Both the position numbers and the translations under genes were made by a program. The notes under the pieces are model-generated. The model saw only the letters and a program-made list of their open reading frames with translations. It was not told where the DNA came from and made no database searches. A DNA stretch of 64,000 nt. Source: DASYXZ01 sp035308965. Its GTDB lineage: Bacteria; Acidobacteriota; Terriglobia; UBA7540. Position 1 is the first letter of the stretch. Each line of letters begins with the position of its first letter. Location of the stretch: contig DATGFN010000064.1 in the NCBI GenBank assembly GCA_035308965.1, positions 26,549-90,548 of the forward strand, written 5' to 3'. Below are positions 17,270-24,944 of this stretch, one piece after another.

Positions 17270-17815
17270 TCACTTCGCCGCAGCTACGGGAACCATGGCG
17301 TGTTCATAAGGCGTACCCGCCCACATCATGTAAGGTTTCTTGGGGTCAGGGTCCTTGGCTTCGGTATAACCGAGCGTTTTGCTGGCAGGCCCAAAAATCA
17401 TGATGTGCGGACCGGTAACGACCCAATGGTTGTCCGCGGTTTTGGCTGTGGCGTATGGGTCCGTATTGCTCGCCCCCTGGTCACCGGCAAGCATGTATGA
17501 AATCCCGACCTTGTCCGGCGGCGACGTGTGACTCAACAAGGCGTGAATAAATTCCATACTGTTACGGTCATTGCACATCTTGTCCGTGCCCGCCACCATG
17601 CAGGTGAATTCATTCTTTCCGGCGCGCAGGGTGCGCATGTTGCCGTCTTTATCCATGCGAACAATGGTGGCTTCTTTAGCCACCGCTGCGGGTGCAGCCG
17701 AGAGCGCTTGGGCGATATAGGCGGAATCAGAAATCTGCTTTTGCTGGGAATTAGCCGTCGCGGCGACCAGCACGATCGAAACAGTGACCCCGAGGATTCT
17801 TCCTAATGCACGCAT
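17270..17815 (-). CDS. Secreted protein of unknown function
   Basis: 181 residues with a signal peptide (MRALGRILGVTVSIVLVAAT, cleavage likely after AANSQ). The mature part contains two cysteines close together (FTCMVAGTDKMCNDRN) and the phrases GISYMLAGDQGASNTDPYA and GPHIMIFGPASKTLGY. The start at 17815 has a strong GGAGGTGAAT ribosome site, better than the upstream in-frame alternative at 17872. I recognise the overall look of proteobacterial/acidobacterial exported conserved proteins but no named domain. It ends 76 bases before the AlkD-like gene start and is the last gene before the AT-rich retron segment. Confidence 0.7.
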   Translation of the reverse strand: MRALGRILGVTVSIVLVAATANSQQKQISDSAYIAQALSAAPAAVAKEATIVRMDKDGNMRTLRAGKNEFTCMVAGTDKMCNDRNSMEFIHALLSHTSPPDKVGISYMLAGDQGASNTDPYATAKTADNHWVVTGPHIMIFGPASKTLGYTEAKDPDPKKPYMMWAGTPYEHAMVPVAAAK

Positions 17816-18074
17816 ATTCACCTCCGGAAATGTTGAAATCAAATAACTCTTTCCACCACTCAGATGGCTCATAATTTACACCTGTATGGCCCGAGAGGCA
17901 ATATTGTGGCGGCGGCCATCTTGCGCCACATTTTCGACATTCTGGAAACAACAAGATAACGATTAATTCTCTCCATGATTTATGATCTTCCATAAGATTT
18001 ACATGTTATAACGAGTGTGAATAAAATTGGCCTGCTTCACTTGATTGTCAAAAATTGCCATTTAGAGGTTAACT

Positions 18075-18671
18075 TTGGCTTTCAATGGGAAAAAGCCTTT
18101 CAGTGACCCTTTCACAAGTGGTCTACATAAGGAGACAGTTCGGAGTTTGGACAGATTGCCCGTAACTATTTTCCTGTGCGGCCCAGGGATGAAAAAAAAG
18201 CCTGCGTATGGTCGAAAAGTCATCGATATACGCAGCTTCGTTAAGTCTAAACTCAAAAATGAATTAAAGCATTGTGAGGTCAAGATTGGGGAGCACCGCG
18301 AAATGATCCGTGCTTTTGCAGAAGCTGTTGGGCGCCGCGCTGCGAATTTAGCCGATCATGAATTTGCATTGGCGAAGAAAAAAGGCATAGATTTGATAAT
18401 CATTTTTCCTTGTAGTCCAGGATCTTTCGCCGAGCTTGGAATGTTTTGCCTGACAGAATCTATCGCTGGAAAGATGAGGATATTCGTTAACAGACGCCAC
18501 CGCAAGAAGAAGAGCTACCTCATGGAGGGCCCCGTTAAAGCTGCTGAACAGAATAACGCAAAAGTTTTTTATATTCACTATTCTAGGCGAAACGAGATTT
18601 GGCATGAGATCAAGGATATCGTTTTGGAGGTAAAGGCAAAAAAACGAAGGCGAAAGCTTTTTGCTAACTGA
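18075..18671 (+). CDS. Retron effector part 1: nucleoside 2-deoxyribosyltransferase-like protein
   Basis: 198 residues. The core reads VTIFLCGPG near residue 30 and DLIIIFPCSPGSFAELGMF near 107-125, with the probable catalytic Glu120 in AELG; a further EGPVKAAEQNNAKVF block follows. These match, in order and spacing, the N-terminal domain of the Ec86 (Eco1) retron effector (IFLCGG, IILFPESPGSF-ELG, YGPVRLL), the NDT-like toxin of type II-A retrons. The C-terminus is basic (KAKKRRRKLF) and lacks the winged-helix domain fused in Ec86; that part is the next gene. The start is TTG at 18075 with GAGG 6 bases upstream; the next in-frame ATG would cut into the core. AT-rich composition differs from the surrounding genes. 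Confidence 0.85.
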   Translation: MAFNGKKPFSDPFTSGLHKETVRSLDRLPVTIFLCGPGMKKKPAYGRKVIDIRSFVKSKLKNELKHCEVKIGEHREMIRAFAEAVGRRAANLADHEFALAKKKGIDLIIIFPCSPGSFAELGMFCLTESIAGKMRIFVNRRHRKKKSYLMEGPVKAAEQNNAKVFYIHYSRRNEIWHEIKDIVLEVKAKKRRRKLFAN

Positions 18672-18676
18672 ATTCC

Positions 18677-18973
18677 ATGTATGATGCTGACCGGCCTTTG
18701 ACTCTTCTTTTCCTGGTGAGTGTGCTGCAACCCGTTGCTGTCGGGCGTCTGAGGAAGGAGTATGCGAACGCCGTAAGGAAAGACAAGAAGAATTCGCATT
18801 CAAATACGCCTAGTTTCTCTAGCGCGCTTAACGACCTCCACCGAAGCCGTCTTGTGTCTAAGCAGAGGGGGCTTTGCCGTGTGACGAGACTCGGGTTTCA
18901 AAAGATATCCACCTTTGGGCTTAACCGAATCCGCGACAAGAATCGGCTTTTTCTATTGAAGAAAGTGTTGTAA
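18677..18973 (+). CDS. Retron effector part 2: winged-helix protein
   Basis: 98 residues starting 5 bases after the NDT-like gene. The pattern RPLTLLFLVSVLQPVAVGRL, then SFSSALNDLHRSRLVSKQRG and CRVTRLGFQKI, has the helix-helix-wing shape of winged helix DNA-binding domains and parallels the C-terminal part of the Ec86 effector (LIN-ERKILQ--GYQVTALG). The separate-gene status looks genuine: in this frame a TAA lies at 18665-18667 and the upstream gene ends with TGA at 18669-18671, so a single sequencing frameshift could not fuse them. It probably binds the NDT-like protein and/or the msDNA. The assignment rests on pattern and position, so confidence is moderate. Confidence 0.7.
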   Translation: MYDADRPLTLLFLVSVLQPVAVGRLRKEYANAVRKDKKNSHSNTPSFSSALNDLHRSRLVSKQRGLCRVTRLGFQKISTFGLNRIRDKNRLFLLKKVL

Positions 18974-19199
18974 ACTTGGCCCCGTGGGTGGCGGTGGTGT
19001 CGCCGACATTGTCGGCGGGCCTCTGAAGATTGGTTGGCGTTTCGCCAACCTAAGAGGGTATGGCCGTACATATAAGGTCCGCGCGAGGATAACGAAGACG
19101 TTATCATCGCGCAGCGATGATAACGTCTTCGTTATCCTCGCGCGTCGCTTGGAGCAGGGAGGGTGAGTACATTACTCGCCCTCAACTGGAAAATCTCAG
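18974..19199 (+). ncRNA. Retron msr-msd RNA
   Basis: The gap between the effector genes and the reverse transcriptase holds ordered hairpins typical of a retron primer/template RNA. SL1 is CGCCGAC-ATT-GTCGGCG (19001-19017). SL2 is GGTTGGCG-TTT-CGCCAACC (19032-19050), whose GTTTCG loop region resembles the Ec86 msr. A perfect 31-bp stem (19080-19110 with 19114-19144, loop GCA) is the probable msd. A last hairpin AGGGTGAGT-ACATT-ACTCGCCCT (19159-19181) precedes the RT start. A candidate a1/a2 pairing is 18984-18994 with 19206-19216 (11 pairs, two wobble), which would run into the RT coding start. The branch guanosine and exact ends cannot be set by eye. Confidence 0.8.
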
Positions 19200-20243
19200 G
19201 TGTTGCCGCCACTCATTTCCTTCAAGAACTCAACTGAGCTGAAGCGCGCTCTCTTTACTGCAGGTGCGCTATCAGCACCCGACGACCGTCTCTTCGACAA
19301 ATTAGTGGATGCCGGTTTACCCCCGCTTCTTTCACCGACTGTTATGGGATTAATTCTAGGAATTAGCCCCAAGTTGATTACCGCAATGGCGGCGCATCCG
19401 CGACGTGGCTACCCCTACTACCGGAGATTCGAATTCCAAAAGAAATCGGGTGGGAAAAGAGTCATTCTCGCCCCAAGAACCTTCCTAAAGGCGGTACAAA
19501 TATATGTTCTTCACAAAATCCTCGAAACACAACCGGTACCAAAGTACGTAACAGGATTCGTCAAGGGACGCGGAATAATCGAAAATGCAACCATTCACAT
19601 GGGAGCAAAATATTTATTAAATATTGACATCAAAGATTTCTTTCCATCAGTGAAAACGGAGGATGTCGTTGAGCTATTTCGAAAGCTCGGTTTCCCTCCA
19701 GCAATGTCGAGGACGCTCGGCCATTTGTGTACCTATCAAGGTGGCTTACCACAAGGTGCCCCAACCAGCCCATGCATCGCGAATCTAGTATTGCGTGACG
19801 TCGATGAAACAATTCTCAGAATTTGCAAGGCGCGTCACATCAGCTATTCGCGGTATGCAGACGACCTTACATTTTCGTCAGAAAGACCAATTGACGGACG
19901 CTTTCTCACTCAAGTTGCAGGCATACTTAAAAAGCACGATTTTAGTTTGAACATGAAAAAGATTCGGTTTGCGAAACCAGGCCAGTCAATGTATGTCACC
20001 GGTTTGGTTGTAAATAAAAAGGTCCAGCCGAATCGAATAATGCGCAGGCAGCTACGCGCAATGTTTCATCAAGCGTCGAAAAACCCACGCGAATTCCGCC
20101 ACAAGTGGGCAAACTTGATGGGCTGGGCGAGCTATGTGAATAGCTATGACAGAGAATTAGGGCAAAAATACCTAGCCATTGTTCGCGACACTGTGCCGCG
20201 ACCGACAAATCGTATTGTTCGTCCGTTGCGAAACACGCAATAA
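19200..20243 (+). CDS. Retron reverse transcriptase
   Basis: 347 residues with all hallmarks of retron RTs: the NAxxH motif (NATIH, region X) just before motif A NIDIKDFFPS (Asp143), motif B GLPQGAPTSPCIANL, motif C RYADDLTFSS (Asp221, Asp222) and the region Y VTG motif in VTGLVVNKK. It reverse-transcribes the msd part of the upstream RNA, giving msDNA linked to a guanosine. The closest known pattern by eye is Ec86 RT (ILNNATPHIGA, FILNIDLEDFFPS). The start is GTG at 19200; by alignment with Ec86 the true start could be some codons further in. AT-rich relative to neighbours. It acts with the NDT-like and winged-helix genes as an anti-phage retron. Confidence 0.95.
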   Translation: MLPPLISFKNSTELKRALFTAGALSAPDDRLFDKLVDAGLPPLLSPTVMGLILGISPKLITAMAAHPRRGYPYYRRFEFQKKSGGKRVILAPRTFLKAVQIYVLHKILETQPVPKYVTGFVKGRGIIENATIHMGAKYLLNIDIKDFFPSVKTEDVVELFRKLGFPPAMSRTLGHLCTYQGGLPQGAPTSPCIANLVLRDVDETILRICKARHISYSRYADDLTFSSERPIDGRFLTQVAGILKKHDFSLNMKKIRFAKPGQSMYVTGLVVNKKVQPNRIMRRQLRAMFHQASKNPREFRHKWANLMGWASYVNSYDRELGQKYLAIVRDTVPRPTNRIVRPLRNTQ

Positions 20244-20329
20244 TCTTGAGACTTTCCGCCTTTTGGGGCGTCAGTGACCAGGGTGATAGGTACGGTATAA
20301 AATTGACCTAGGGGAACTTGGCGTGATTA

Positions 20330-21043
20330 ATGCAATCTGAAATACGACTATCCGCTAAAACATTAGGCTCCATTGCAATGCCGGATTTCTGCCCGCGGTG
20401 CTTTTGGATACATAGGCACCTAGAGGGAAAACTGCCTTACCAAATTTTCCCGGGCATTTTCAGTTCAATTGACTCATACGGAAAAAGACTCATTCACGGA
20501 TGGTTTGATCGAAAGGGAGGCCCGCCACCTTGGTTGTCAGGCTTGGGTGACATCACGGGTTACATTAATCCCCCACATTTTTCAAAGTTTTACGTGCTGG
20601 ATGCTGAGACTTCTGTGCTCCTCAGCGGAACGCCTGACGGGATACTTGTCCGAGGAGACAAAGCGAAAGTAATTGTCGATTACAAAACGGCAAAAATAAC
20701 TGGACATCAGGATGAGCTACTACCCATGTATGAGAGTCAGTTGAATGCCTATGCATATATCGCCGAGCGCACCGGGTTAGGTCCAGTATCAGGACTTGCC
20801 TTGGTCTATACCGAACCTGTGACCGATGAAGGTGCCGCAGGGTGTGACACGAATTTGACCAGCGAGGGATTTAATCTGGGATTCAAAGTGAGCATCGTAC
20901 CTGTCGAGTTAAAGGCTACCCAAATCCCGGAACTAATGCACAAGGGAAGAGAGATTTTTGATTCGACTCGCCCTCCCGAGGCAATGACAGGCTGCAAAGA
21001 CTGTGTGTTACTTGAGCGCCTAATCGCAGTGGCCTCGAGTTAG
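20330..21043 (+). CDS. Cas4/RecB-like PD-(D/E)XK protein
   Basis: 237 residues. Core nuclease residues are readable: Asp103 in GTPDGIL, then DYK (Asp117, Lys119) and Gln137-Tyr141 in ESQLNAYAY, the RecB/Cas4 pattern. CPRC lies near residue 22 and CKDC near the C-terminus, which could bind an Fe-S cluster or zinc. This fits single-strand-specific exonucleases of the PDDEXK_1 group. It begins 86 bases after the retron RT, on the same strand and with the same AT-rich look, so it may have travelled with the retron; whether it functions with it is unknown. The start ATG at 20330 has no close ribosome site; the ATG at 20378 (MPDFCPRC) is an alternative. Confidence 0.8.
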   Translation: MQSEIRLSAKTLGSIAMPDFCPRCFWIHRHLEGKLPYQIFPGIFSSIDSYGKRLIHGWFDRKGGPPPWLSGLGDITGYINPPHFSKFYVLDAETSVLLSGTPDGILVRGDKAKVIVDYKTAKITGHQDELLPMYESQLNAYAYIAERTGLGPVSGLALVYTEPVTDEGAAGCDTNLTSEGFNLGFKVSIVPVELKATQIPELMHKGREIFDSTRPPEAMTGCKDCVLLERLIAVASS

Positions 21044-21097
21044 TTCGCTCGTATGAATTCCCCTTAATGGCAACTGGCTGGAAGTTTCTCACTCCTT

Positions 21098-22297
21098 TTA
21101 CTCCTCACCGTCATCTGCGCGAGATAATTGGATATTGGCGTTGGGCTCTGAGGAAATAAAGGTTCGAAGCTGCTCGAGAAGTTCGGGTTCCCATTTTTCT
21201 TCCTCCACCATTTTGAGGAGGTTGTGGACGTCGAGCTCCGACACGTTTTCCCAGTGTCCCGATTGCTTCAATAACGCCTCCAGCGTGGGCCGAAGGGGAT
21301 CGTCCTTGCCGGGAAATTTCTTTCTTTGGCGCGAACTCACGGTGACGGTGACGCCCCGGCCCTGAAGAACGCTTATCTTCTTTTGGAGGGCAAATTCGAT
21401 GATGGTCTTCTTCAACAAATCCAGGCGGTCGGCCATCCGGTCAAAATCGAGTTTCGCCTGGGCGAATTCGTTGGCCAGGCGGACTCCGGTGTCCGCCTCA
21501 AATTCTGCGCTGGGCAGGTTTTTGACGGTTTCTATGTGCTTCCATAAAGGACACTGGGGCCGGTACTCGCACCAATTGCACAGGTTGCTTTTTACGGGCA
21601 CGAATTCCGTGGTGCCCTCGATGCAGTCAATCTGGGCAATGGTTATATCTTTCAAATCGCGGAGTTGTTCCGGCGTGCGTTTGGAGCGTAAAGTCGAGTT
21701 CAGCCCCACGTAATGCCAAATCAGGTCGACGCGCTCGACGTCAGGCCAGCGCGAGGTAAGACCCACCTGGTAGAGGGCGAGTTGACGTTCGGAGTCAGCT
21801 TCCTGCTGCGAGGGCAGATACCGGCCTGTCTTGTAATCGTGAATCTCATAAGTCCCGTCCTTACGGCGCGACAGCCGGTCAATGTAACCCTGGAACCGGT
21901 GGTTTCCACTCGTGTCGAGAGAGAAGACCACGTGCGATTCGGTTCCCAGCGTTTGACTCTGGTCGAAAGGGATATAGCGCATGTAATAGTTGCGAATGCA
22001 TTGCTCCCCGTACTTGAAGTAGTTTCCGGCCGTCAGGTCGTCGCGCACGATTTTTATGGTGGGTTTGTAGGCGCGTTCCCAGAGGAACCGGTAATGGGCG
22101 AGGAGCTCTTCCAGCGCATTCAATTTACGCAACTGCAAATCGTCGTAAAGCTTTTGAAAGATCGAGTGGACGCAGGAGCCCACAAAGGCTTCGATGCTGG
22201 GCTCATCAGGTTTCCTGATTTTATCGATATATCTGTATTTGTATTTGAGGGGACAGTTCTGGAAAGTCTCCAACTGTGAATGGGAGTAGAGAGGCAT
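21098..22297 (-). CDS. RecB-family PD-(D/E)XK exonuclease-like protein with Fe-S cysteines
   Basis: 399 residues. It opens SHSQLETFQNCPLKYKYRYI, the typical start of AddB/RecB-like nuclease domains with Cys15. The active-site block is GYIDRLSR then IHDYKTG, with RQLALYQ (motif QxxxY) after it. LCNWCEYRPQC near residue 245 completes a four-cysteine Fe-S cluster as in AddB and Cas4. After about 290 it becomes helical with an acidic tail. The start at 22297 has GGAAGGA upstream. Such proteins process DNA ends in repair or recombination. It lies convergent with the smaller PD-(D/E)XK gene at 20330-21043, ending 54 bases away; its base composition is like the chromosome, so it is probably native. 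Confidence 0.88.
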   Translation of the reverse strand: MPLYSHSQLETFQNCPLKYKYRYIDKIRKPDEPSIEAFVGSCVHSIFQKLYDDLQLRKLNALEELLAHYRFLWERAYKPTIKIVRDDLTAGNYFKYGEQCIRNYYMRYIPFDQSQTLGTESHVVFSLDTSGNHRFQGYIDRLSRRKDGTYEIHDYKTGRYLPSQQEADSERQLALYQVGLTSRWPDVERVDLIWHYVGLNSTLRSKRTPEQLRDLKDITIAQIDCIEGTTEFVPVKSNLCNWCEYRPQCPLWKHIETVKNLPSAEFEADTGVRLANEFAQAKLDFDRMADRLDLLKKTIIEFALQKKISVLQGRGVTVTVSSRQRKKFPGKDDPLRPTLEALLKQSGHWENVSELDVHNLLKMVEEEKWEPELLEQLRTFISSEPNANIQLSRADDGEE

Positions 22298-22627
22298 TGG
22301 AGATTCCTTCCCGAACTTCCCGCCGTTGAAATTTACGGGCTGGTCACCTCACCAGCGAGTACACGGTATCCTATCATCCGCTCGGGATATCCGCCAGACA
22401 GTCACTCCATCCATTTTGCGTCTGGCTGAAATCAACCACCCGTCGGCTGAACGCGGCCAAAGGCAAGGTGCAAATTTATCACGGAAAACTGCTATACAGC
22501 CAATTTCAACAAAACAAAGCGGATAAACCAATGGAAGAAGCCTCAAGCTTTGGCATTAGCCTTGCCTATCAAAGGTTGGTCTTGGAGGAGTGGTCTCCGG
22601 GCGCACGATATTCAAGGAAGGTGGGCT
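22298..22627. other. Divergent intergenic region
   Basis: 330 bases between the RecB-like gene (leftward) and the FecR-domain gene (rightward). It must hold both promoters. Short open frames here have no coding character or ribosome sites. No repeat or operator was recognised. Confidence 0.5.
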
Positions 22628-24838
22628 ATGAAATACAAATATCTTATTACTGCACTGATTATTTTTGCGCTTGGATTTTTCTCACTGCGAGTTATACGAG
22701 CGCAGGAGCAGGACGAGCCCCCTGAGGAAGAGGCTACGCAGAATAATAACGGACCGGCGCAACCGGATCAGGGTGCGCCGAACGTCGCGCGAATCAGTCT
22801 CGCCGAAGGTCAAGTTTCGACCATGAGTGGTGGTGGAAACGATTGGGTGGCGAGTACGGTGAATGCCCCATTACAGAGGGGCGACAAGATTTCAACCGGT
22901 GACCGCTCCCGTTCCGAGGTCCAGTTGGATTACGCCAACGTTCTTCGAATGGATCAGCAAACTCAGGCCGATGTGGCAGACCTCACTCGCTCGCGGATTC
23001 AATTGCAGCTTTCCCAGGGGAACGCCAGTTATGACGTGCTCAAAGGAAGCGAGGCCGAGGCCGAAATTGACACCCCCAACGTCGCCATTCACCCCAACCG
23101 GGAAGGCATTTATCGCATTCAGGTTGATTCGAATTCCCAGCAGACAATTTTGACTGTTCGCAGGGGCCAGGCGGAGGTCTCGACGCCCCAGGGCTCGACC
23201 ACCGTTGAAGAAGGCCAGATGATCACGATTCAGGGAACCGACAACCCGCAATATCAAGTGAATGACGCGCCGGCACGCGACCGTTGGGATGAATGGAATG
23301 AGAATCGCGATAACGAGATTCTCCACGCCCAAAGCTGGAAGCATACCGATAAGTACTACACCGGCACGGAAGATTTGGACCGCAACGGCCAGTGGAGGAA
23401 TGTTCCCGGATACGGAGATGTTTGGGCGCCGCAAGAGGGTGCTGACTGGGCTCCTTATCAAGACGGGCGCTGGGTTTGGGAACCTTATTATGGATGGACC
23501 TGGGTGTCGTCCGAGCCGTGGGGTTGGGCGCCTTATCACTATGGACGCTGGTTCGTTTACGATGATTCCTGGTACTGGTGGCCCGGACCTGTATATGGCG
23601 GCTACTATCCGCAGTGGGGCCCCGCATACGTTTCGTTCTTTGGTTTTGGCGGACGCGTCGGATTTGGTTTCGGATTTGGCTCAATCGGGTGGTGCCCGAT
23701 TGGTCCGCATGACGCTTTCTATCCCTGGTACGGGCGTGGGTTCCACAATTCCTACTCCTCGCTGAGTTTCAACTACGGTAGATATGGCAACAATTTCGGA
23801 GGCAGAGGAATTGTCCGGCCCATAGCGCCGCTGGCCTCCGGAGGCCGCTATCCCCGGATGTCGAATATCGAAGCGGCATATAACAACCCGCGCGCGATGC
23901 GCGGCTTTACAGCCGTCTCCGCTCAAAACTTTGGGAACGGCCGGGTATCAGGCAATGCAACGCACATCAACGCAAACGAGTTGCGGCAGGCGCAAATGAT
24001 TCGGGGAGGAGTCCCTGTGGCGCCCACGCGGCAAAGTTTCAGTCCAACCGGCCGGTTAGCATCGAGTCCGGCAACCGCGGGATCTCAACGATTCTCAGGG
24101 CGAGCGTCGTCCAACACCTCAAACCAATTTTCAACCCGGTCTGGGCCGGCAGCGGGCTCTCGCTCAGGCTGGCAGGGTTTCGGGGCTTCGAACTCTCCCC
24201 GCGCCAATGCCAACCCGGGAGCACAGGGTGCGAGGGGAGGCTCAACCCAATTCTCGAATGCGCCGCGGCAATCTGGACCTGCGGCGGGCTCAGCGCCCTC
24301 GAATGGCTGGCAGAGATTCGGCCAACACTCTTCGCCGGCTCCGCGGAGCCCGGGCAATTATTCTGCTCCGCAATCACGGACTGCGCCTCAGTCAAATTAT
24401 CGGCCGTCCGTGGGTGCGAACAAACCGATCGTCACCGAGCGCGCTCCCGGCGGGTACTATGGTGGCCGCAACGCGGCGCCATCGAACGGGTACTATGGAG
24501 GCGGTCGTAGCGCAGCGCCGTCGCCTGGATATTACGGCGGTGGCCGCAACGCGGCGCCGTCGCCCGGATATTATGGTGGAGGCCGCAGTGCAGCGCCGGC
24601 ACCTGGATACTATGGTGGTGGCCGGAGTGTTGCGCCATCGCCTGGATACTATGGCGGAGGCCGTAGTGCGGCGCCGTCGGGCGGCGGATACTACGGTGGA
24701 GGCCGCAGCGCTGGCCCGTCAGGCAGCTACTCTGGTGGTGGGCGTAGCGCCCCTTCAAGCGGGTACAGTGGAGGCGGGAATCGCGGTGGCGGTGGAGGCA
24801 GCCGCGGCAGTTCGAGTAGCGGGCACTCCAAACATTAG
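22628..24838 (+). CDS. Secreted FecR/DUF6600 protein with Gly-Tyr repeat tail
   Basis: 736 residues. Signal peptide at 1-27 (KYKYLITALIIFALGFFSLR). A FecR-like domain is near 60-200 (ISLAEGQVSTMSGGGNDW, LQRGDKISTGDRSRSEV). A tryptophan/tyrosine-rich DUF6600 region lies at about 255-370 (VPGYGDVWAPQEGADWAPY, GWAPYHYGRW). A long Ser/Ala/Gln-rich linker follows, then a tail with about eight copies of a 12-residue unit of the form GYYGGGRSAAPS. The ATG at 22628 has AAGGAAGG upstream. A rho-independent terminator follows at 24868. Probably exported to the cell surface; FecR here is a structural domain, not a sigma regulator, because no sigma factor gene is adjacent. Confidence 0.85.
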   Translation: MKYKYLITALIIFALGFFSLRVIRAQEQDEPPEEEATQNNNGPAQPDQGAPNVARISLAEGQVSTMSGGGNDWVASTVNAPLQRGDKISTGDRSRSEVQLDYANVLRMDQQTQADVADLTRSRIQLQLSQGNASYDVLKGSEAEAEIDTPNVAIHPNREGIYRIQVDSNSQQTILTVRRGQAEVSTPQGSTTVEEGQMITIQGTDNPQYQVNDAPARDRWDEWNENRDNEILHAQSWKHTDKYYTGTEDLDRNGQWRNVPGYGDVWAPQEGADWAPYQDGRWVWEPYYGWTWVSSEPWGWAPYHYGRWFVYDDSWYWWPGPVYGGYYPQWGPAYVSFFGFGGRVGFGFGFGSIGWCPIGPHDAFYPWYGRGFHNSYSSLSFNYGRYGNNFGGRGIVRPIAPLASGGRYPRMSNIEAAYNNPRAMRGFTAVSAQNFGNGRVSGNATHINANELRQAQMIRGGVPVAPTRQSFSPTGRLASSPATAGSQRFSGRASSNTSNQFSTRSGPAAGSRSGWQGFGASNSPRANANPGAQGARGGSTQFSNAPRQSGPAAGSAPSNGWQRFGQHSSPAPRSPGNYSAPQSRTAPQSNYRPSVGANKPIVTERAPGGYYGGRNAAPSNGYYGGGRSAAPSPGYYGGGRNAAPSPGYYGGGRSAAPAPGYYGGGRSVAPSPGYYGGGRSAAPSGGGYYGGGRSAGPSGSYSGGGRSAPSSGYSGGGNRGGGGGSRGSSSSGHSKH

Positions 24839-24867
24839 ACGTTGAGAAGTCATTCCCTTCATTTCTA

Positions 24868-24900
24868 AAGGCGAGGTGGAAAGCACACCTCGCCTTTTTC
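24868..24900 (+). terminator. Rho-independent terminator after the FecR-domain gene
   Basis: Perfect 10-bp stem AAGGCGAGGT / ACCTCGCCTT (24868-24877 and 24887-24896), 9-base loop, followed by a T tract. It lies 29 bases after the stop codon at 24838, and its position shows that glgB must start downstream of it. Confidence 0.9.
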
Positions 24901-24944
24901 TTTTCTTCCCGCTCAGCGCGCGCACCCGCGTTCAGTCGTGTAGA

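Noticed and set aside
18665..18677. Frameshift artefact splitting one Ec86-like effector
   Set aside because: The two frames have separate stops (TAA at 18665-18667, TGA at 18669-18671) before the second ATG, so one indel could not restore a fusion.
19080..19144. Ordinary rho-independent terminator
   Set aside because: No T-run after the stem, stem much longer than typical, and position directly before a retron RT fits an msd.
7980..20243. Diversity-generating retroelement (RT plus Avd-like four-helix bundle)
   Set aside because: The RT has retron NAxxH and VTG motifs and lies 11 kb from the four-helix-bundle gene; no template/variable repeat pair was seen.
24450..24790. Tandem DNA repeat as an intergenic element
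   Set aside because: It is in frame within the FecR-domain gene and encodes the GYYGGGR tail, so it is part of a coding region.
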